Below the pieces are notes generated by a model. The model ran no database searches, was not told the origin of the DNA, and saw nothing but the letters and a program-made list of their open reading frames with translations. Made by a program: the position numbers and the translations under genes. A DNA stretch of 64,000 nt from Bryobacterales bacterium. Lineage in GTDB: Bacteria > Acidobacteriota > Terriglobia > Bryobacterales > Bryobacteraceae. The stretch is from NCBI GenBank assembly GCA_019261985.1, contig JAFAQY010000089.1, forward strand, positions 1 through 64,000, given 5' to 3'. Shown here in pieces: positions 15,065-25,208 of this stretch (positions are counted from its first letter, which is position 1; each line of letters starts with the position of its first letter).

Positions 15065-16378
15065 TTAGATATAGCCCATCGCCTTCAGTGCTTCGTAGCG
15101 GCGAATAGGCGAGCTCGGGAAATTAGTCTGATCGCCGTCGGGCCGGTAATGCCGGTATGGGAAGCGCACCTCGGCGGCTTTCTTCATTATCGTTTCCCAA
15201 GCGGTCGGCATGGTGTATCCATAACCGTTAACTAGCAGAACGTCTCCGGCCGAGTCGTACCCTGCAATCAAATTGACGTCGCCGCGCCGGTAAACATCAT
15301 AGAAATATAGATCTAGGCCAATTTTTGCGGGGAATTGAAGCGCTTTACCCGGTGGGCAGTTTTCTTTGGTAGACATAGTTACCGATGCGCCAAAACCCTC
15401 CGCGAAATCCGGCGTGAAACCACCATCTATCAGCGAGATCAGAATCTCTCCGGTGCCGCGCTTCGCGAGGTTCCAAAACAGATTCGGATGAGCGTTGTAT
15501 CCGAACCGCTCGCATTTCTCCAGAAACCAAACGCCGTCCTTCGCGGCAATGAAATTGGCATCGCCGAATCCGGTATAGCGCATCTGCTCGTATGCGGCGA
15601 ACAGTTTTCCTACTGATTCCTGAACGGCCCGGCTCTCCAGCGGAATCGTGAACACGTAATCGAAAGCGCAGCCGCTCAGTTCGCCGAGATCGAGAACATA
15701 TCGCTTTTTGCACTCTAATGACATGAAGGCGAACACCGGACGGCCGCGATTGAACCAAACTTCCACATTCGTTTCGATCCCATCCTTCCGCTCCTGAAGA
15801 AGAAACGGACATTTCGGGCCGCCGTTTTCCGATAACGATTGCAAATGAAGCCGCAGCTCGCTGTTGGCCTCCGTGGTGTCCTCTGCTTCCGGAAGAAATG
15901 TCTCGAATTTATCGCCTGAATCGGGTTTGTAGACATAAGCGGCATCCGGATGTTCGGCACAAAACGAAATCGCATCCTCAGCCTTCTCGAAACGAAATGA
16001 CGGCGGCGATTGCAGCCCGTGACGGTCGACGAACTCTAAACAAGCCTTCCGATCGTGCTCCATCTTGTTGCAGTGGAGACCGCCGCCCAATACGTAATAA
16101 TGTTCGGCGCGCAAGAGTTCGTTCTCTTCGGTCGAGTGGTTGGAATCCCAGATCCAATATGTATCGCGTAAGTCCTCCCGCCGCCGTAGAAGTTCCTCCA
16201 AAGGCGCCTTCTCGACCATGCCTTCGCCCACGCGGCTGTACCGTGAGCAAAGCTCACGATCACGGGTCGTCTGCGCGGGCGGATTAAAACCCAATATTAC
16301 GCGGTGTCCTTCGTCCTGCAGGCGGACGGCGAAGCCCAACCCCGCGTAGTCCTCGGTCGCAATGATGAAATTACTCAT
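15065..16378 (-). CDS. ATP-grasp ligase, PurD-like
   Basis: The 437-aa protein is built like an ATP-grasp enzyme. An N-terminal pre-grasp region (NFIIATEDYAGLGFAVRLQD) is followed by the lid and nucleotide region (AAYVYKPDSGDKFETFLPEA, then FLLQERKDGIETNVEVWFN) and the metal-binding end (GDANFIAAKDGVWFLEKCERFGYNAHPN). The last block matches the GxxDxE(x)NPR-like layout of PurD, with E and N retained. The substrate is unlikely to be phosphoribosylamine: no other purine genes are near, and the C-terminus is divergent. It is the first gene of a two-gene unit with the 129-aa protein. Such enzymes join a carboxylate to an amine with ATP. Confidence 0.75.
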   Translation of the reverse strand: MSNFIIATEDYAGLGFAVRLQDEGHRVILGFNPPAQTTRDRELCSRYSRVGEGMVEKAPLEELLRRREDLRDTYWIWDSNHSTEENELLRAEHYYVLGGGLHCNKMEHDRKACLEFVDRHGLQSPPSFRFEKAEDAISFCAEHPDAAYVYKPDSGDKFETFLPEAEDTTEANSELRLHLQSLSENGGPKCPFLLQERKDGIETNVEVWFNRGRPVFAFMSLECKKRYVLDLGELSGCAFDYVFTIPLESRAVQESVGKLFAAYEQMRYTGFGDANFIAAKDGVWFLEKCERFGYNAHPNLFWNLAKRGTGEILISLIDGGFTPDFAEGFGASVTMSTKENCPPGKALQFPAKIGLDLYFYDVYRRGDVNLIAGYDSAGDVLLVNGYGYTMPTAWETIMKKAAEVRFPYRHYRPDGDQTNFPSSPIRRYEALKAMGYI

Positions 16379-16589
16379 CTGTTAGTAGACGCCCATGCTA
16401 TCGCATTCGCTACATGTGGCAGACCGAATGCGACATTATGAGCAGAGACCGAACACGGGCCCGAGCAGTGCGCACTTCTCTTGCTTGACAAATTTATTGA
16501 GAGACCGATCTGCATCGACGAATCACTTCGGCGTGTGACTCCGACTGTTCGGCTGATTGGGATCGCTTCGATCCAGACACGAAAACAAC

Positions 16590-17822
16590 TCACTGCCTGA
16601 TTGCGGGCGTGCGGACGTGCTCCGGACGAACGCCGATCCCAACCGCGTAGCCTAACGCGCGGCGAAGGCCCGGAATCGCCAGTACCGCTTTCAACTGCCA
16701 CGGAGCGTTCATCGGGCCCTCCTGTCTGAAAATGTTCGCGAATGCGTTGTGCGCTCGAACCTGAACCGCTTGCGTGATCCGCGCGGGAAATTCCCGCCGG
16801 TTTTGCACCGCCGCAAGGTCCGGCTCCGTCACACGCCTGTTCCGCAGAGGGCCGGCGAGCCCGTTCGCCGCCGCCACGGCGTCTTGGATTGCCAGGTTGA
16901 TGCCGACGCCGCCGGCCGGCGACATCGCATGCGCCGCGTCCCCAATACACAGCAGGCCCGGCCGATGCCAACGCCGAAGACGATTGATCTGCACCGTCAA
17001 CAGCTTGACCTGGTCCCAGTCGTGCAGTTCCTCGACGCGGCCATCCAGAAAAGGAGCGATCCGGCGAATCGTGTCCTTGAAGGCATCCAGACCTTGCCGC
17101 TGGATCCCATCGAGAGATCCTTTGGGAACGATCATCCCCGCTTGGAAATAATCGAAGCGGTCGATCATGATCAGCGCTTTGCCGTAATTCACCCTTCCGA
17201 GCACTTGTTCGGGATCGCCCGCGTGGCGGCTGATCCGGAACCAGAGCACGTCGATCGGCACCCCAAATTCCTGTAGCTCGAGCTTCGCCGCCGCACGCAC
17301 AGTGGAATGGCGCCCATCGCAGGCGACCACCTGATCGGCGCGCACCCGGATCTCTCCGTTCGGAGTGCGCGCGAGAACGCCGCCTACCCGATCGCCGTCC
17401 CATATCAGATCGGTGGCCTCGTGCTGCATCCGCAGATCGAAACCCGGGAGCTTACTCGCTCGTTCCGACACGAAATTAAGAAAATCCCACTGCGGCATAA
17501 GCGCGATGAATTTGCATCGCGCGGGCAGATGGCGGAAATCCGCCGCCACGAAGCGAAAATCGCCGACAACGCCCCCAAGCCCGGTGACTTCCTGGTGCGG
17601 CATTTTGAGGAAATCGTCCAAGAACCCCAGCTCGTCCAACACCTGCATCGTTGAGGGATGGATCGTGTCGCCGCGGAAATCGCGGAAAAAATCGTTGTGC
17701 TTTTCGAGTACAGTCACCCGTACTCCCGCGCGCGCGAGCAGGTAACCAAGCATGATGCCTGCCGGTCCGCCTCCGACTACGCAGCAGCCGGTCTCGAGGT
17801 CCTCAGGCAGTCGTCCGTTCAC
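16590..17822 (-). CDS. FAD-dependent aromatic monooxygenase-like oxidoreductase
   Basis: This 410-aa protein has all three class A flavin monooxygenase signatures: the Rossmann GGGPAG (residues 17-22), the DG motif (ACDGRHSTVR) and the GD motif (CIGDAAHAMSPAGGVGINLA). It is in the p-hydroxybenzoate hydroxylase/UbiH superfamily; aromatic or quinone hydroxylation is the usual chemistry, with NAD(P)H and oxygen. The substrate cannot be assigned. It is divergent from the hydrolase at 17853, with 30 bases between starts, so the two promoters must overlap the coding regions. About 210 bases downstream (16379-16589) hold no supported feature. Confidence 0.88.
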   Translation of the reverse strand: MNGRLPEDLETGCCVVGGGPAGIMLGYLLARAGVRVTVLEKHNDFFRDFRGDTIHPSTMQVLDELGFLDDFLKMPHQEVTGLGGVVGDFRFVAADFRHLPARCKFIALMPQWDFLNFVSERASKLPGFDLRMQHEATDLIWDGDRVGGVLARTPNGEIRVRADQVVACDGRHSTVRAAAKLELQEFGVPIDVLWFRISRHAGDPEQVLGRVNYGKALIMIDRFDYFQAGMIVPKGSLDGIQRQGLDAFKDTIRRIAPFLDGRVEELHDWDQVKLLTVQINRLRRWHRPGLLCIGDAAHAMSPAGGVGINLAIQDAVAAANGLAGPLRNRRVTEPDLAAVQNRREFPARITQAVQVRAHNAFANIFRQEGPMNAPWQLKAVLAIPGLRRALGYAVGIGVRPEHVRTPAIRQ

Positions 17823-17852
17823 GCAAGGCCTCCTCGTGCTAGATTCTCAATT

Positions 17853-18809
17853 ATGACTCGCCGCGAACTTTTCGAAAATTCTGCTCTCGCCGCCGGCGCT
17901 GCGGCCCTCATCGCGCAACAGGCGAAAGCTGCCGACCTTCCCGAATCCGGCTGGAAGAAATTCTTTCCCGCCACCTTCCGCAATGAACGAATCAAGACCT
18001 CCGGCGCGGAAATCAATGCGGTCATCGGCGGCTCGGGCCCCCCTCTCCTGATGCTACATGGCGCGCCGCAATCCTTGATCACCTGGCGGCTGATCGCGGC
18101 CGACCTGGCCAAAGATCACACCCTGGTGTTGTGCGACCTGCGCGGCTATGGCGACTCAAGCAAGCCCGCCGACCAGCCCGATCATTCCAGCCAATCCAAG
18201 CGTCCCATGGCGCTGGACGGCGTCGAGGTGATGGAGCATCTCGGTTATCGCCAGTTCAATCTCGTCGGCCATGACCGCGGAGGCCGCGTCGGCCGCCGCA
18301 TGGCGCTCGATCATCCCGATCGCGTGCAGAAGCTCGTTGTGATGGACATCGTTCCGGCCCATTATCTGTACTCGCATGTGACCATCGAATTCGTTCAAGC
18401 CTACTTCCACTGGTTCAACTACCTGCGCCCCGCTCCGGGGCCGGAAAACGATCTCAAGGCGCAGAACGACGCGGCGCTCGAGCGCGCGCGAGACGACGCG
18501 CAGCGCGAATATTTGCGCGCCATGACCAATCCCCTCACGATTCACGCGATGTGTGAGGATTACCGCGCGTCGGCTTCCGTCGATTTGAAAATCGACGAAG
18601 CGGATATTAAGGCGGGCAAGAAGATCAAATGCCCGTTGCTGACGCTTTGGGCCGCGACAGGCGCCATGGGCAAGCTGTACGACGTGTTGGGAATCTGGAA
18701 ACAAGAGGGCGTTAACGTCAGCGGTAAGGGGTTGCCGGGCAACCACTCGCTACAGGAGAGCGCTCCGAAGGAAACGCTGGCGGAAATCCAGTCGTTCCTG
18801 AAGGCGTAA
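17853..18809 (+). CDS. Haloacetate-dehalogenase-like alpha/beta hydrolase with Tat-like leader
   Basis: The 318-aa product begins at the ATG at 17853 with an RR-containing leader (TRRELFENSALAAGAAALIA). The hydrolase core carries a nucleophile elbow with Asp rather than Ser: Asp141 in GHDRGGRVGRR. Landmarks of fluoroacetate/haloacetate dehalogenases are present: Arg142 and Arg145 (carboxylate-binding pair), Asp165 in VVMDIVP, His186-Trp187 in YFHWFNYLRPAP (halide pocket), Tyr237 in CEDYRAS and His298 in LPGNHSLQ. Known relatives are cytosolic; an exported form would be unusual. Epoxide hydrolase activity is the main alternative, but the Arg pair and HW pocket favour a halogenated or similar short carboxylate. 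Confidence 0.82.
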   Translation: MTRRELFENSALAAGAAALIAQQAKAADLPESGWKKFFPATFRNERIKTSGAEINAVIGGSGPPLLMLHGAPQSLITWRLIAADLAKDHTLVLCDLRGYGDSSKPADQPDHSSQSKRPMALDGVEVMEHLGYRQFNLVGHDRGGRVGRRMALDHPDRVQKLVVMDIVPAHYLYSHVTIEFVQAYFHWFNYLRPAPGPENDLKAQNDAALERARDDAQREYLRAMTNPLTIHAMCEDYRASASVDLKIDEADIKAGKKIKCPLLTLWAATGAMGKLYDVLGIWKQEGVNVSGKGLPGNHSLQESAPKETLAEIQSFLKA

Positions 18810-18828
18810 TAGTTCTGAAGCAGTAACC

Positions 18829-18895
18829 CGCGGGCTGAAGCCCGCCGCAGGCTGGCAGCCCGGCTGGCAGCCTGCCCCACGGCGGGCTTCAACGC
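18829..18895. repeat. GGGCTGAAGCCC palindrome cluster
   Basis: The stretch contains CGGGCTGAAGCCCG, the nested GCAGGCTGGCAGCC / GGCTGGCAGCCTGC inverted pair, and a final GGCGGGCTTCAACGC half-element. The half-element supplies the TGA stop (18889-18891) of the reverse-strand fused synthase gene. The repeat sits between convergent genes. Confidence 0.75.
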
Positions 18896-21282
18896 AGCAG
18901 AGTTCTTAACGCATCCATCCGCCCTCCCGGAGCACCCACCAAAAGATCCTCCGGAAAACGGCGGTATTTCAAGATCGTCTTGTACGTCTGTTGATACGCC
19001 ATCGAATTCAGCCCCAGGCCGGCGATGTACTGCAACCGCATGTTCAGATCCTCATTGATCTGCGCGCCCGCCATCATCGGTTGCAATTCGCGAGCGCGGC
19101 CGGCATACGTGGCTAGAAGCTCTACCGCCGAATGAAAACCCACATCGCTCAGCGATTGCAGCACGGGCGAGTAGCTCGGGTGATCTAAACGCGCCTGAAT
19201 CGCATCGATATTGATCGCCTGTGGCTGGGCTTGGCCCAGCAGCACCAGATCGAAGCCGTCGCCGTTCAGATTGTTGCTCCAGACGGTTCCCTCTGGAAAC
19301 ACCGCGAAGAATGTCGCCAGCTCGGTCTTAATCGTCTCGGGATCGCTATCGTAAATCGGAAGCCACTGCGCCACCACGCCGCCGGAATTCAAGTGTTGCT
19401 TCACCAACTGGTAATACTCCTTCGAGTACAGCACCGACGTTCCTTTCACCCATGGATGGATCGGGTCCGTGGTGATCACATCGAATTTTTCACGCGTCGT
19501 GAAGATGTAATGGCGTGCGTCGTCGTAGACCATACGCGTGCGCGGGTCATGCAGAACATCGTAATTTTCCTTGCCGAAAAACTCAGTTGATGCGGGCGGA
19601 ATAAACGGCTCCAGCTCGCAGATCGTTAAGCTCCGCAGCTCTGGGTAGCGCGTGAGCGATCCAGCGGTGACTCCGGCTCCGAAGCCAACTACAAGCGCTG
19701 AATGCGGAGCCGGATGGATCAGCGCGGGAACATGCCCCATCATGCGTTCCAGGCGCATATCCAGGATCGCCGTGGAAGCCTCGGCCTTGCCGCTGACATA
19801 GAAATGCCGCTGCCCCGCCCGCTCGGCGATCAACACGGATGAGTTGACGCCTTCGCCGCGGAAGAGAACTTTCGTCGGATTTGCGCGGTCATAAAGATCG
19901 AACGCGCGAACAATAGGGGCCATCCGCCGGCCATACGCGATCACCTGCCAGGGCACGTCTTCAACTGTCGCCGCGAGTCCCCAGCCGGCCAGCTCGACGC
20001 AGGCAGCGGCCGCAATAACACGGAGCCTTCTCTTCCCGAATTCCGGAACGGAAGCGGCTGCAAAAACGGCCGCAATCGCAGCAACTGCGATCAAGACTTG
20101 CTGGGATTGACGCGAGCCAACCGCCGGAATCAGCCATAAACTAAACGCCAGCGATCCGATGATCGAGCCCGCGGTATTCACGGCGTAAACCTTGCCCGCG
20201 ATTCGCGCGGGGTCTTCGCCCCCCGCCGTGACGGAAGCGAGCGCGAGCGGGAAACCGGCGCCCCAAAGCAGAGTCGCGGGAAGGATGGCCCAGGTTGCGC
20301 GCGCTAAATCCAGCTCGAAATTGAACCATGGGTCGAGCGAGAGCCACGGATCTACCGGCCAAAACGGCAGCGAATGCGCAAGCGTGTACGCCGTCCACGT
20401 GAGCGTTGACGCCAGCACAACCTGGCTAAGCGCCAGCGCGAGTCGGGGATTTTCAACTCTTCGCGCCAGCGACGATCCCGCGCTGCTGCCGCCCCAAAGG
20501 CCCAGCAGGAACACAGCCAGGATGATCGAGAACGTGTAGACCGTCGGACCGAGCAGCAACGAGAGCAGCCGGGTCCAAACCACTTCAGCGCCGAGCGCGG
20601 TGAGGCCCGAGAGTGCGATCGCAGTGTAGACCAGCCTTGCTCCTTCAACGCGGACCGGCGCCTTAGGTTCGCGGCGCGGAATAGATCGCTGGTTTACGGG
20701 CGCGCGAGCTAACAGCATGGCGCCGAGTGCGACCAGGGCATTAAGGGCGGCCGCTGCGTAGGTCGCGGTCGCCATATCGAACACGCGCAGCAAATAGAAT
20801 CCGGCGATCAAACATCCCGCGACTGCTCCCGCGATGTTGGCGCTGTAAAGGAAGCCCATGCGGGAAATCCCGGGGCGCGATGTTCCCACCCAGCGCGCGA
20901 CCGCCGGAAGCGATGCGCCCATCAGCAGCGTCGGAGGAAGCAGAGAAACAGCGGCAACCAGCCCCCGAGCGATCAATCCAGTCGGCCCGGCGAGATAGAG
21001 CCGCCCGATTATCGGAATTCCAAACAAAACCGCGAAGCCTAGGATGCCGATGCCCGCTTCAAGACCTGCGTAAACACGGAGAGGATTCCGATCTGGGGGA
21101 ACAAATCGCGCAAGAAGCGCGCTTCCCGCGCACAGCCCTCCCATGTACGCGGCAAGCAGGAGACCAAGCGAAACAGCCGACGACCCGATAACGAGTTGTA
21201 GAAGTTGCAGCCAGACGATCTCGTATATCAGCGCCGCGCAGCCGCTAGCGGCCATTAAAACGGCTAGCCCGACAAAAATCAC
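18889..21282 (-). CDS. Membrane-fused spermidine-synthase-like protein
   Basis: This 797-aa protein has an N-terminal half with about 12 membrane helices (starting FVGLAVLMAASGCAALIYE) and a C-terminal soluble methyltransferase-like domain related to spermidine synthase. The SAM/dcSAM-binding strand is LVVGFGAGVTAGSL, followed by CELEP and DDARHYI. The usual catalytic region is replaced by TTDPIHPWVKG. The whole is a fused MFS/spermidine-synthase family member. True aminopropyl transfer is uncertain because the DxxDP-type motif is altered, although agmatine-to-putrescine genes lie at 53.4-55.3 kb. The start is a GTG at 21282. Its last codons lie in a palindromic repeat. Confidence 0.82.
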   Translation of the reverse strand: MIFVGLAVLMAASGCAALIYEIVWLQLLQLVIGSSAVSLGLLLAAYMGGLCAGSALLARFVPPDRNPLRVYAGLEAGIGILGFAVLFGIPIIGRLYLAGPTGLIARGLVAAVSLLPPTLLMGASLPAVARWVGTSRPGISRMGFLYSANIAGAVAGCLIAGFYLLRVFDMATATYAAAALNALVALGAMLLARAPVNQRSIPRREPKAPVRVEGARLVYTAIALSGLTALGAEVVWTRLLSLLLGPTVYTFSIILAVFLLGLWGGSSAGSSLARRVENPRLALALSQVVLASTLTWTAYTLAHSLPFWPVDPWLSLDPWFNFELDLARATWAILPATLLWGAGFPLALASVTAGGEDPARIAGKVYAVNTAGSIIGSLAFSLWLIPAVGSRQSQQVLIAVAAIAAVFAAASVPEFGKRRLRVIAAAACVELAGWGLAATVEDVPWQVIAYGRRMAPIVRAFDLYDRANPTKVLFRGEGVNSSVLIAERAGQRHFYVSGKAEASTAILDMRLERMMGHVPALIHPAPHSALVVGFGAGVTAGSLTRYPELRSLTICELEPFIPPASTEFFGKENYDVLHDPRTRMVYDDARHYIFTTREKFDVITTDPIHPWVKGTSVLYSKEYYQLVKQHLNSGGVVAQWLPIYDSDPETIKTELATFFAVFPEGTVWSNNLNGDGFDLVLLGQAQPQAINIDAIQARLDHPSYSPVLQSLSDVGFHSAVELLATYAGRARELQPMMAGAQINEDLNMRLQYIAGLGLNSMAYQQTYKTILKYRRFPEDLLVGAPGGRMDALRTLLR

Positions 21283-21858
21283 CTTTTAAAGCTACACGAC
21301 GAGCGCTGTATGTTGCGCGGAAAACCACGTTTACAGATGGTCGTGAATTGTTTTGTCGGCCCGGTCAATACCGGATCTTCTGACGCAAACTTTAGTTCTG
21401 CCGCACCTTAGATGTGTGACTAAACCTGTACGAACAGCAAGTGTTTAGGGTGTTTTCTCCTTTTCTTTGTCAGCAAAAAAATATAAGGCACTTGAAACGA
21501 ATACCTGGCGCGGGGCCTCTTACAGGCGACTACGTTGAATCGCAATAGATTGATCGGGATTTTGTTCTATTGCGAGCCGTTCGAGGCAGCCGGATTTTCT
21601 ACTGCGAGGCCCCCAGCTCGCAGTCAGATTCCGTGCTGCCTGTCCGTCAAAGCGCACCCGGGGCAAACACCCCGGGTACGCTTGAGTCGTCACCGCAATC
21701 ACGTTCTCCGGGCGGGACCGGCAGCGAAGGGCTGATTCCACCGACACGCCAACAGCTCGCCCGCCCGGCTTTTTCAAATGCGAACTCGCAAGTGAAGGCC
21801 AGATGCGTGTTGCGCAGTTCACGCGCAGTGTGGGCCTCATAGAACGCTACACTGAAAG
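21283..21858. other. Long intergenic region, no supported gene
   Basis: This 576-base gap between divergent genes holds no ORF with recognisable coding character on either strand. An A/T-rich tract at about 21450-21495 may hold promoter elements for the reverse gene. A hairpin is noted separately at 21656-21677. Overlapping short ORFs at 21520-21934 look like shadows. Confidence 0.5.
21656..21677. repeat. Perfect ACCCGGGG-CCCCGGGT hairpin
   Basis: An 8-bp perfect stem (ACCCGGGG / CCCCGGGT) surrounds the loop CAAACA, about 180 bases upstream of the DUF255 gene. No T-run follows, so a terminator is unlikely. It may be another small dispersed palindrome or a leader structure. Confidence 0.5.
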
Positions 21859-23883
21859 TTGCCGAACCGGCTAGCATCCGAAAAAAGCCCGTATCTTCTA
21901 CAGCACGCGCACAACCCCGTCGACTGGTATCCATGGGGAGATGAGGCCTTCGACAAGGCCAAGCGCGAAGACAAGCCCGTGTTCCTTTCCATCGGCTATT
22001 CCACCTGTCACTGGTGCCATGTGATGGAGCACGAATCTTTCGAGAGCGAAGAGATCGCGGCCCTGCTGAACCGCCATTTCGTTTCCATCAAAGTGGATCG
22101 CGAGGAGCGCCCGGACATCGATCGCATTTATATGCTGTTCGTTCAGGCTTCGACGGGCAGCGGCGGATGGCCGATGTCCGTGTGGCTGACCCCGGACCGC
22201 AAACCTTTCTACGGCGGCACTTACTTTCCGCCCGATAACCGGTACGGAAGGCCTGGGTTCGCGGCGATTCTCCAGAGCCTGGCAGGGGCGTGGCTCAATG
22301 ACCACGCGCGCATCGAGCAATCCGGCGCTCAGGTTATCGAGCAATTGAAGCAATACTCGAACGTCGACGGCGGAAGTTACCAGCCCGGCCGTGACGTGCT
22401 CGATTCGGCATATTATGTGTTCCGCCGGATGTTCGATTCGCGGCTGGGCGGATTCGGCGATGCTCCCAAGTTCCCCCGGCCCAGCATTCATAACTTTTTG
22501 CTGCGGTATTACGCCGAAACGCAAACCGGCGAAGCGCTGGAAATGGTTCTGCTGACGCTGCGGGAAATGGCTAAAGGCGGAATGCACGACCAGCTCGGCG
22601 GCGGCTTTCACAGGTACTCGGTCGACGAACGATGGTTCGTCCCGCACTTCGAAAAAATGCTTTACGATCAGGCGCAGCTTGCGACTTCATATCTGGAAGC
22701 TTTCCAGATTACGCATGATCCGCAATATGCGGAAACCGCGCGCGACATATTTGAGTACGTGCTGCGGGATCTATCGCATCCCGAAGGCGGTTTCTATTCC
22801 GCCGAAGACGCGGACAGCGCTCCCGATCCGGAAAAACCCAAAGAGAAAAGCGAGGGAGCTTTTTACATTTGGAGCTACAAGGAACTACGCTCGGTTCTCG
22901 GCGCTGATGAAGCGGAGGCATTTGCGCGCGCTTACGGGATTGAAGAGCGCGGCAACGTGGATAACGACCCTCACGGCGAATTCTCCGGCCGCAATATTCT
23001 GTACCGCGCCGGATCCACCGCTGGTCTCGAAAACGCGCGCGAGATCTTGCTTCGCATACGGGAGAAACGTCCGCGTCCGCACCTGGACGATAAAGTCCTG
23101 TCCGGATGGAACGGCATGATGATCTCGGCCTTCGCGAAAGGCGCGCAGATTCTGAATGAGCCCCGGTACGAACAGGCCGCGCGGCGCGCGCTCGATTTCA
23201 TCCGGACAAATTTGTGGCGCGAAGCGGACTCCACGCTATTGCGCGGTTACCGTGAAGGACCTGGCGCCGTGGAAGGCTTCCTCGACGATTATGCATTCGT
23301 CGCCCTCGCATTGATGGATACGTATGAAACCAGCTTCGCCGCTGCGGATCTCGAATGGGCAATGAAGCTGGTGGAGCGGGCCGTGGAGTTGTTCGAGGAT
23401 CGCGAACAGGGAGGATTCTTCGGCACGCGCGCGACCCCCGATCTGGTGCTGCGTTTGAAAGAAGACTACGACGGCGCCGAGCCTTCGGGTAATTCAGCCA
23501 TCGCGCTTGCGCTGCTGCGCCTGGCCCGCTACACGGGCCGCGACGATTTCCGAGACACCGCGGAGCGCACGTTGCGCGCATTCGGAAGACGGCTAAGCGC
23601 CGCTCCTTCAGCAATGCCCCAGATGTTGGTTGCAAGCATGCTCGCGGCGGCTCCGCCCATGGAGATCGTTCTGGCGGGGCCTGGCGAAACCGCGATGCTA
23701 CAAACGATTCGCGAACGATTCCTGCCACGAGCCGTCGTTATGCGCGCCGAACAATCGCCCGTCCGGATGGCGCCGCTCGACGGCCAAGCCACCGCTTACG
23801 TCTGCGAAAATTATGCGTGCCGGCTTCCGGTGACCGATCCCGCTGCGCTCGCCGATTTGCTCCGTGTTCCGGTTCGAGCTTAA
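21859..23883 (+). CDS. Thioredoxin-domain DUF255 protein (YyaL/SSP411 family)
   Basis: The 674-aa protein opens with the family hallmark [19 protein letters not shown] and a thioredoxin-like domain with the CHWCHVM redox motif (about residues 51-57). A long alpha/alpha-barrel part follows ([44 protein letters not shown]). The family is widely conserved, with unknown molecular function. The start is a TTG at 21859, chosen because the conserved N-terminus begins there and no ATG precedes it in frame. It overlaps the tgt start by 20 bases, so translation of the two is probably coupled. Confidence 0.92.
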   Translation: MPNRLASEKSPYLLQHAHNPVDWYPWGDEAFDKAKREDKPVFLSIGYSTCHWCHVMEHESFESEEIAALLNRHFVSIKVDREERPDIDRIYMLFVQASTGSGGWPMSVWLTPDRKPFYGGTYFPPDNRYGRPGFAAILQSLAGAWLNDHARIEQSGAQVIEQLKQYSNVDGGSYQPGRDVLDSAYYVFRRMFDSRLGGFGDAPKFPRPSIHNFLLRYYAETQTGEALEMVLLTLREMAKGGMHDQLGGGFHRYSVDERWFVPHFEKMLYDQAQLATSYLEAFQITHDPQYAETARDIFEYVLRDLSHPEGGFYSAEDADSAPDPEKPKEKSEGAFYIWSYKELRSVLGADEAEAFARAYGIEERGNVDNDPHGEFSGRNILYRAGSTAGLENAREILLRIREKRPRPHLDDKVLSGWNGMMISAFAKGAQILNEPRYEQAARRALDFIRTNLWREADSTLLRGYREGPGAVEGFLDDYAFVALALMDTYETSFAAADLEWAMKLVERAVELFEDREQGGFFGTRATPDLVLRLKEDYDGAEPSGNSAIALALLRLARYTGRDDFRDTAERTLRAFGRRLSAAPSAMPQMLVASMLAAAPPMEIVLAGPGETAMLQTIRERFLPRAVVMRAEQSPVRMAPLDGQATAYVCENYACRLPVTDPAALADLLRVPVRA

Positions 23884-24997
23884 AGCCGTCTGCAGCGAGA
23901 CGGGCGCGCGTGCCGGCATGCTGCACACCGCCCACGGCGATGTCGAGACCCCGGTTTTCATGCCGGTGGGCACGCAGGCCGCGATCAAGGGTGTTCTAGC
24001 GCGCGATCTTATTCAAGATCTCGACGCGAAAATCATCCTGAGCAATACTTACCATTTGTTTTTGCGCCCGGGCCATGAAGGCATCCGCAAGCTGGGCGGG
24101 TTGCAGAAGTTCATGGCGTGGCCGCGGGCGATCCTGACGGACTCGGGTGGATTCCAGGTTTTCAGTCTGGACAGCCTGCGCAAGGTCACCGATCACGGCG
24201 TCCTGTTTCGCTCGCATCTTAATGGCGACTCGCATATGTTCACGCCGGAATCGACGCTCGACGTTCAGATGGCGCTCGGCAGCGACATCATGATGGTGCT
24301 TGATGAGTGCCTCGCGTATCCCGCCAGCCACGAAGCGGCGCGGGTTTCTACAGAGCGCACCGTGCGCTGGGCTCGCGAAGCCTACCAGTACTATCGCGAG
24401 CGTCACTCGGACGGCCTGCGTGCGTGCTTTCCAATTGTGCAAGGATCGATGTTTGCCAGCCTCCGCCGCCACTGCGCGGAGGAGTTGGTGAGCCTGGATG
24501 CGGACGGGTACGCGATCGGCGGCTTATCGGTGGGCGAGCCGCGAGCGCTCAGCTTGGAGATGACGGAAGCCACCGCGCCGCTTTTGCCTCCGGACCGTCC
24601 GCGCTACGTGATGGGCGTCGGAATGCCGGACGAAATTCCCGAATACGTCGCGCGTGGAATTGACATGATGGATTGCGTCCTGCCCTCGCGCAATGCTCGC
24701 AACGGCTACTTCTTCACGTCCGCCGGGCGGGTGATCATTAAGCAGACGCAATTTAAGGATGACCCTCGTCCCGTAGAGGAAAAGTGCGAATGCTACTGCT
24801 GCCGAAATTTTTCACGCGCTTACCTGCGCCATCTTTTCCTCGCCGGGGAAATGACGTTTTCGACGCTGGCCACGCTCCACAATTTGAAGCACTATTTAGA
24901 CCTGATGCGGCGCATGCGTGAGGCTATTCTCGAAGGAAGATTCCCAGAATACTTGCGGGCGCGCAGAGCGAGCGCCGCGGACGACCATTCGGCGTAA
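23864..24997 (+). CDS. tgt: Queuine/preQ1 tRNA-ribosyltransferase
   Basis: The 377-aa product exchanges guanine 34 for preQ1 in tRNAs with GUN anticodons. Visible signatures are [14 protein letters not shown] at the start, [12 protein letters not shown] with the general-acid Asp, PIVQGS, the base-binding GGLSVGE, the catalytic-Asp region [17 protein letters not shown], and zinc ligands CECYCC with a His 26 residues on. Length is typical for the bacterial enzyme. Translation starts at a GTG inside the end of the DUF255 gene. No other queuosine genes lie nearby. Confidence 0.97.
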   Translation: MFRFELKAVCSETGARAGMLHTAHGDVETPVFMPVGTQAAIKGVLARDLIQDLDAKIILSNTYHLFLRPGHEGIRKLGGLQKFMAWPRAILTDSGGFQVFSLDSLRKVTDHGVLFRSHLNGDSHMFTPESTLDVQMALGSDIMMVLDECLAYPASHEAARVSTERTVRWAREAYQYYRERHSDGLRACFPIVQGSMFASLRRHCAEELVSLDADGYAIGGLSVGEPRALSLEMTEATAPLLPPDRPRYVMGVGMPDEIPEYVARGIDMMDCVLPSRNARNGYFFTSAGRVIIKQTQFKDDPRPVEEKCECYCCRNFSRAYLRHLFLAGEMTFSTLATLHNLKHYLDLMRRMREAILEGRFPEYLRARRASAADDHSA

Positions 24998-25208
24998 GAT
25001 CATTCAGCAAGATGTTCTTCACGAAATTCGAGACGTTGTTGATCGGCCAATCCGGACCTGAAACATCAGAATGATCGCGATGCTATCACTTTCAGAATTA
25101 TTTGGCAGGTCGTCACATTATTTGGCATAGCCGCCGCACCCAGAGACCGCGGCGGAACGGGTTGTGCAACCACCCGGCAAAGAGCTGCACGCGAGTAGCG
25201 TTTCGCCT
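24998..25208. promoter_or_regulatory. Intergenic region with direct repeats ATTATTTGGCA
   Basis: Two exact copies of ATTATTTGGCA lie at 25097-25107 and 25117-25127. Their starts are 20 bases apart, about two helical turns. They lie between convergent genes, downstream of tgt and of the broken TIGR03435 gene. A protein-binding site is possible, but no adjacent gene start would use it. No other feature is seen. Confidence 0.3.

Noticed and set aside
15898..16287. Forward ORF antisense to the ATP-grasp gene
   Set aside because: Shadow frame; the ATP-grasp motifs on the reverse strand explain the region.
16375..17403. Reverse ORF of 342 codons overlapping the FAD monooxygenase
   Set aside because: Arg/Gly/Ser-rich shadow frame of a clearly conserved flavoprotein.
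18156..18746. Reverse ORF antisense to the dehalogenase-like gene
   Set aside because: Shadow of a conserved hydrolase with all catalytic residues on the forward strand.
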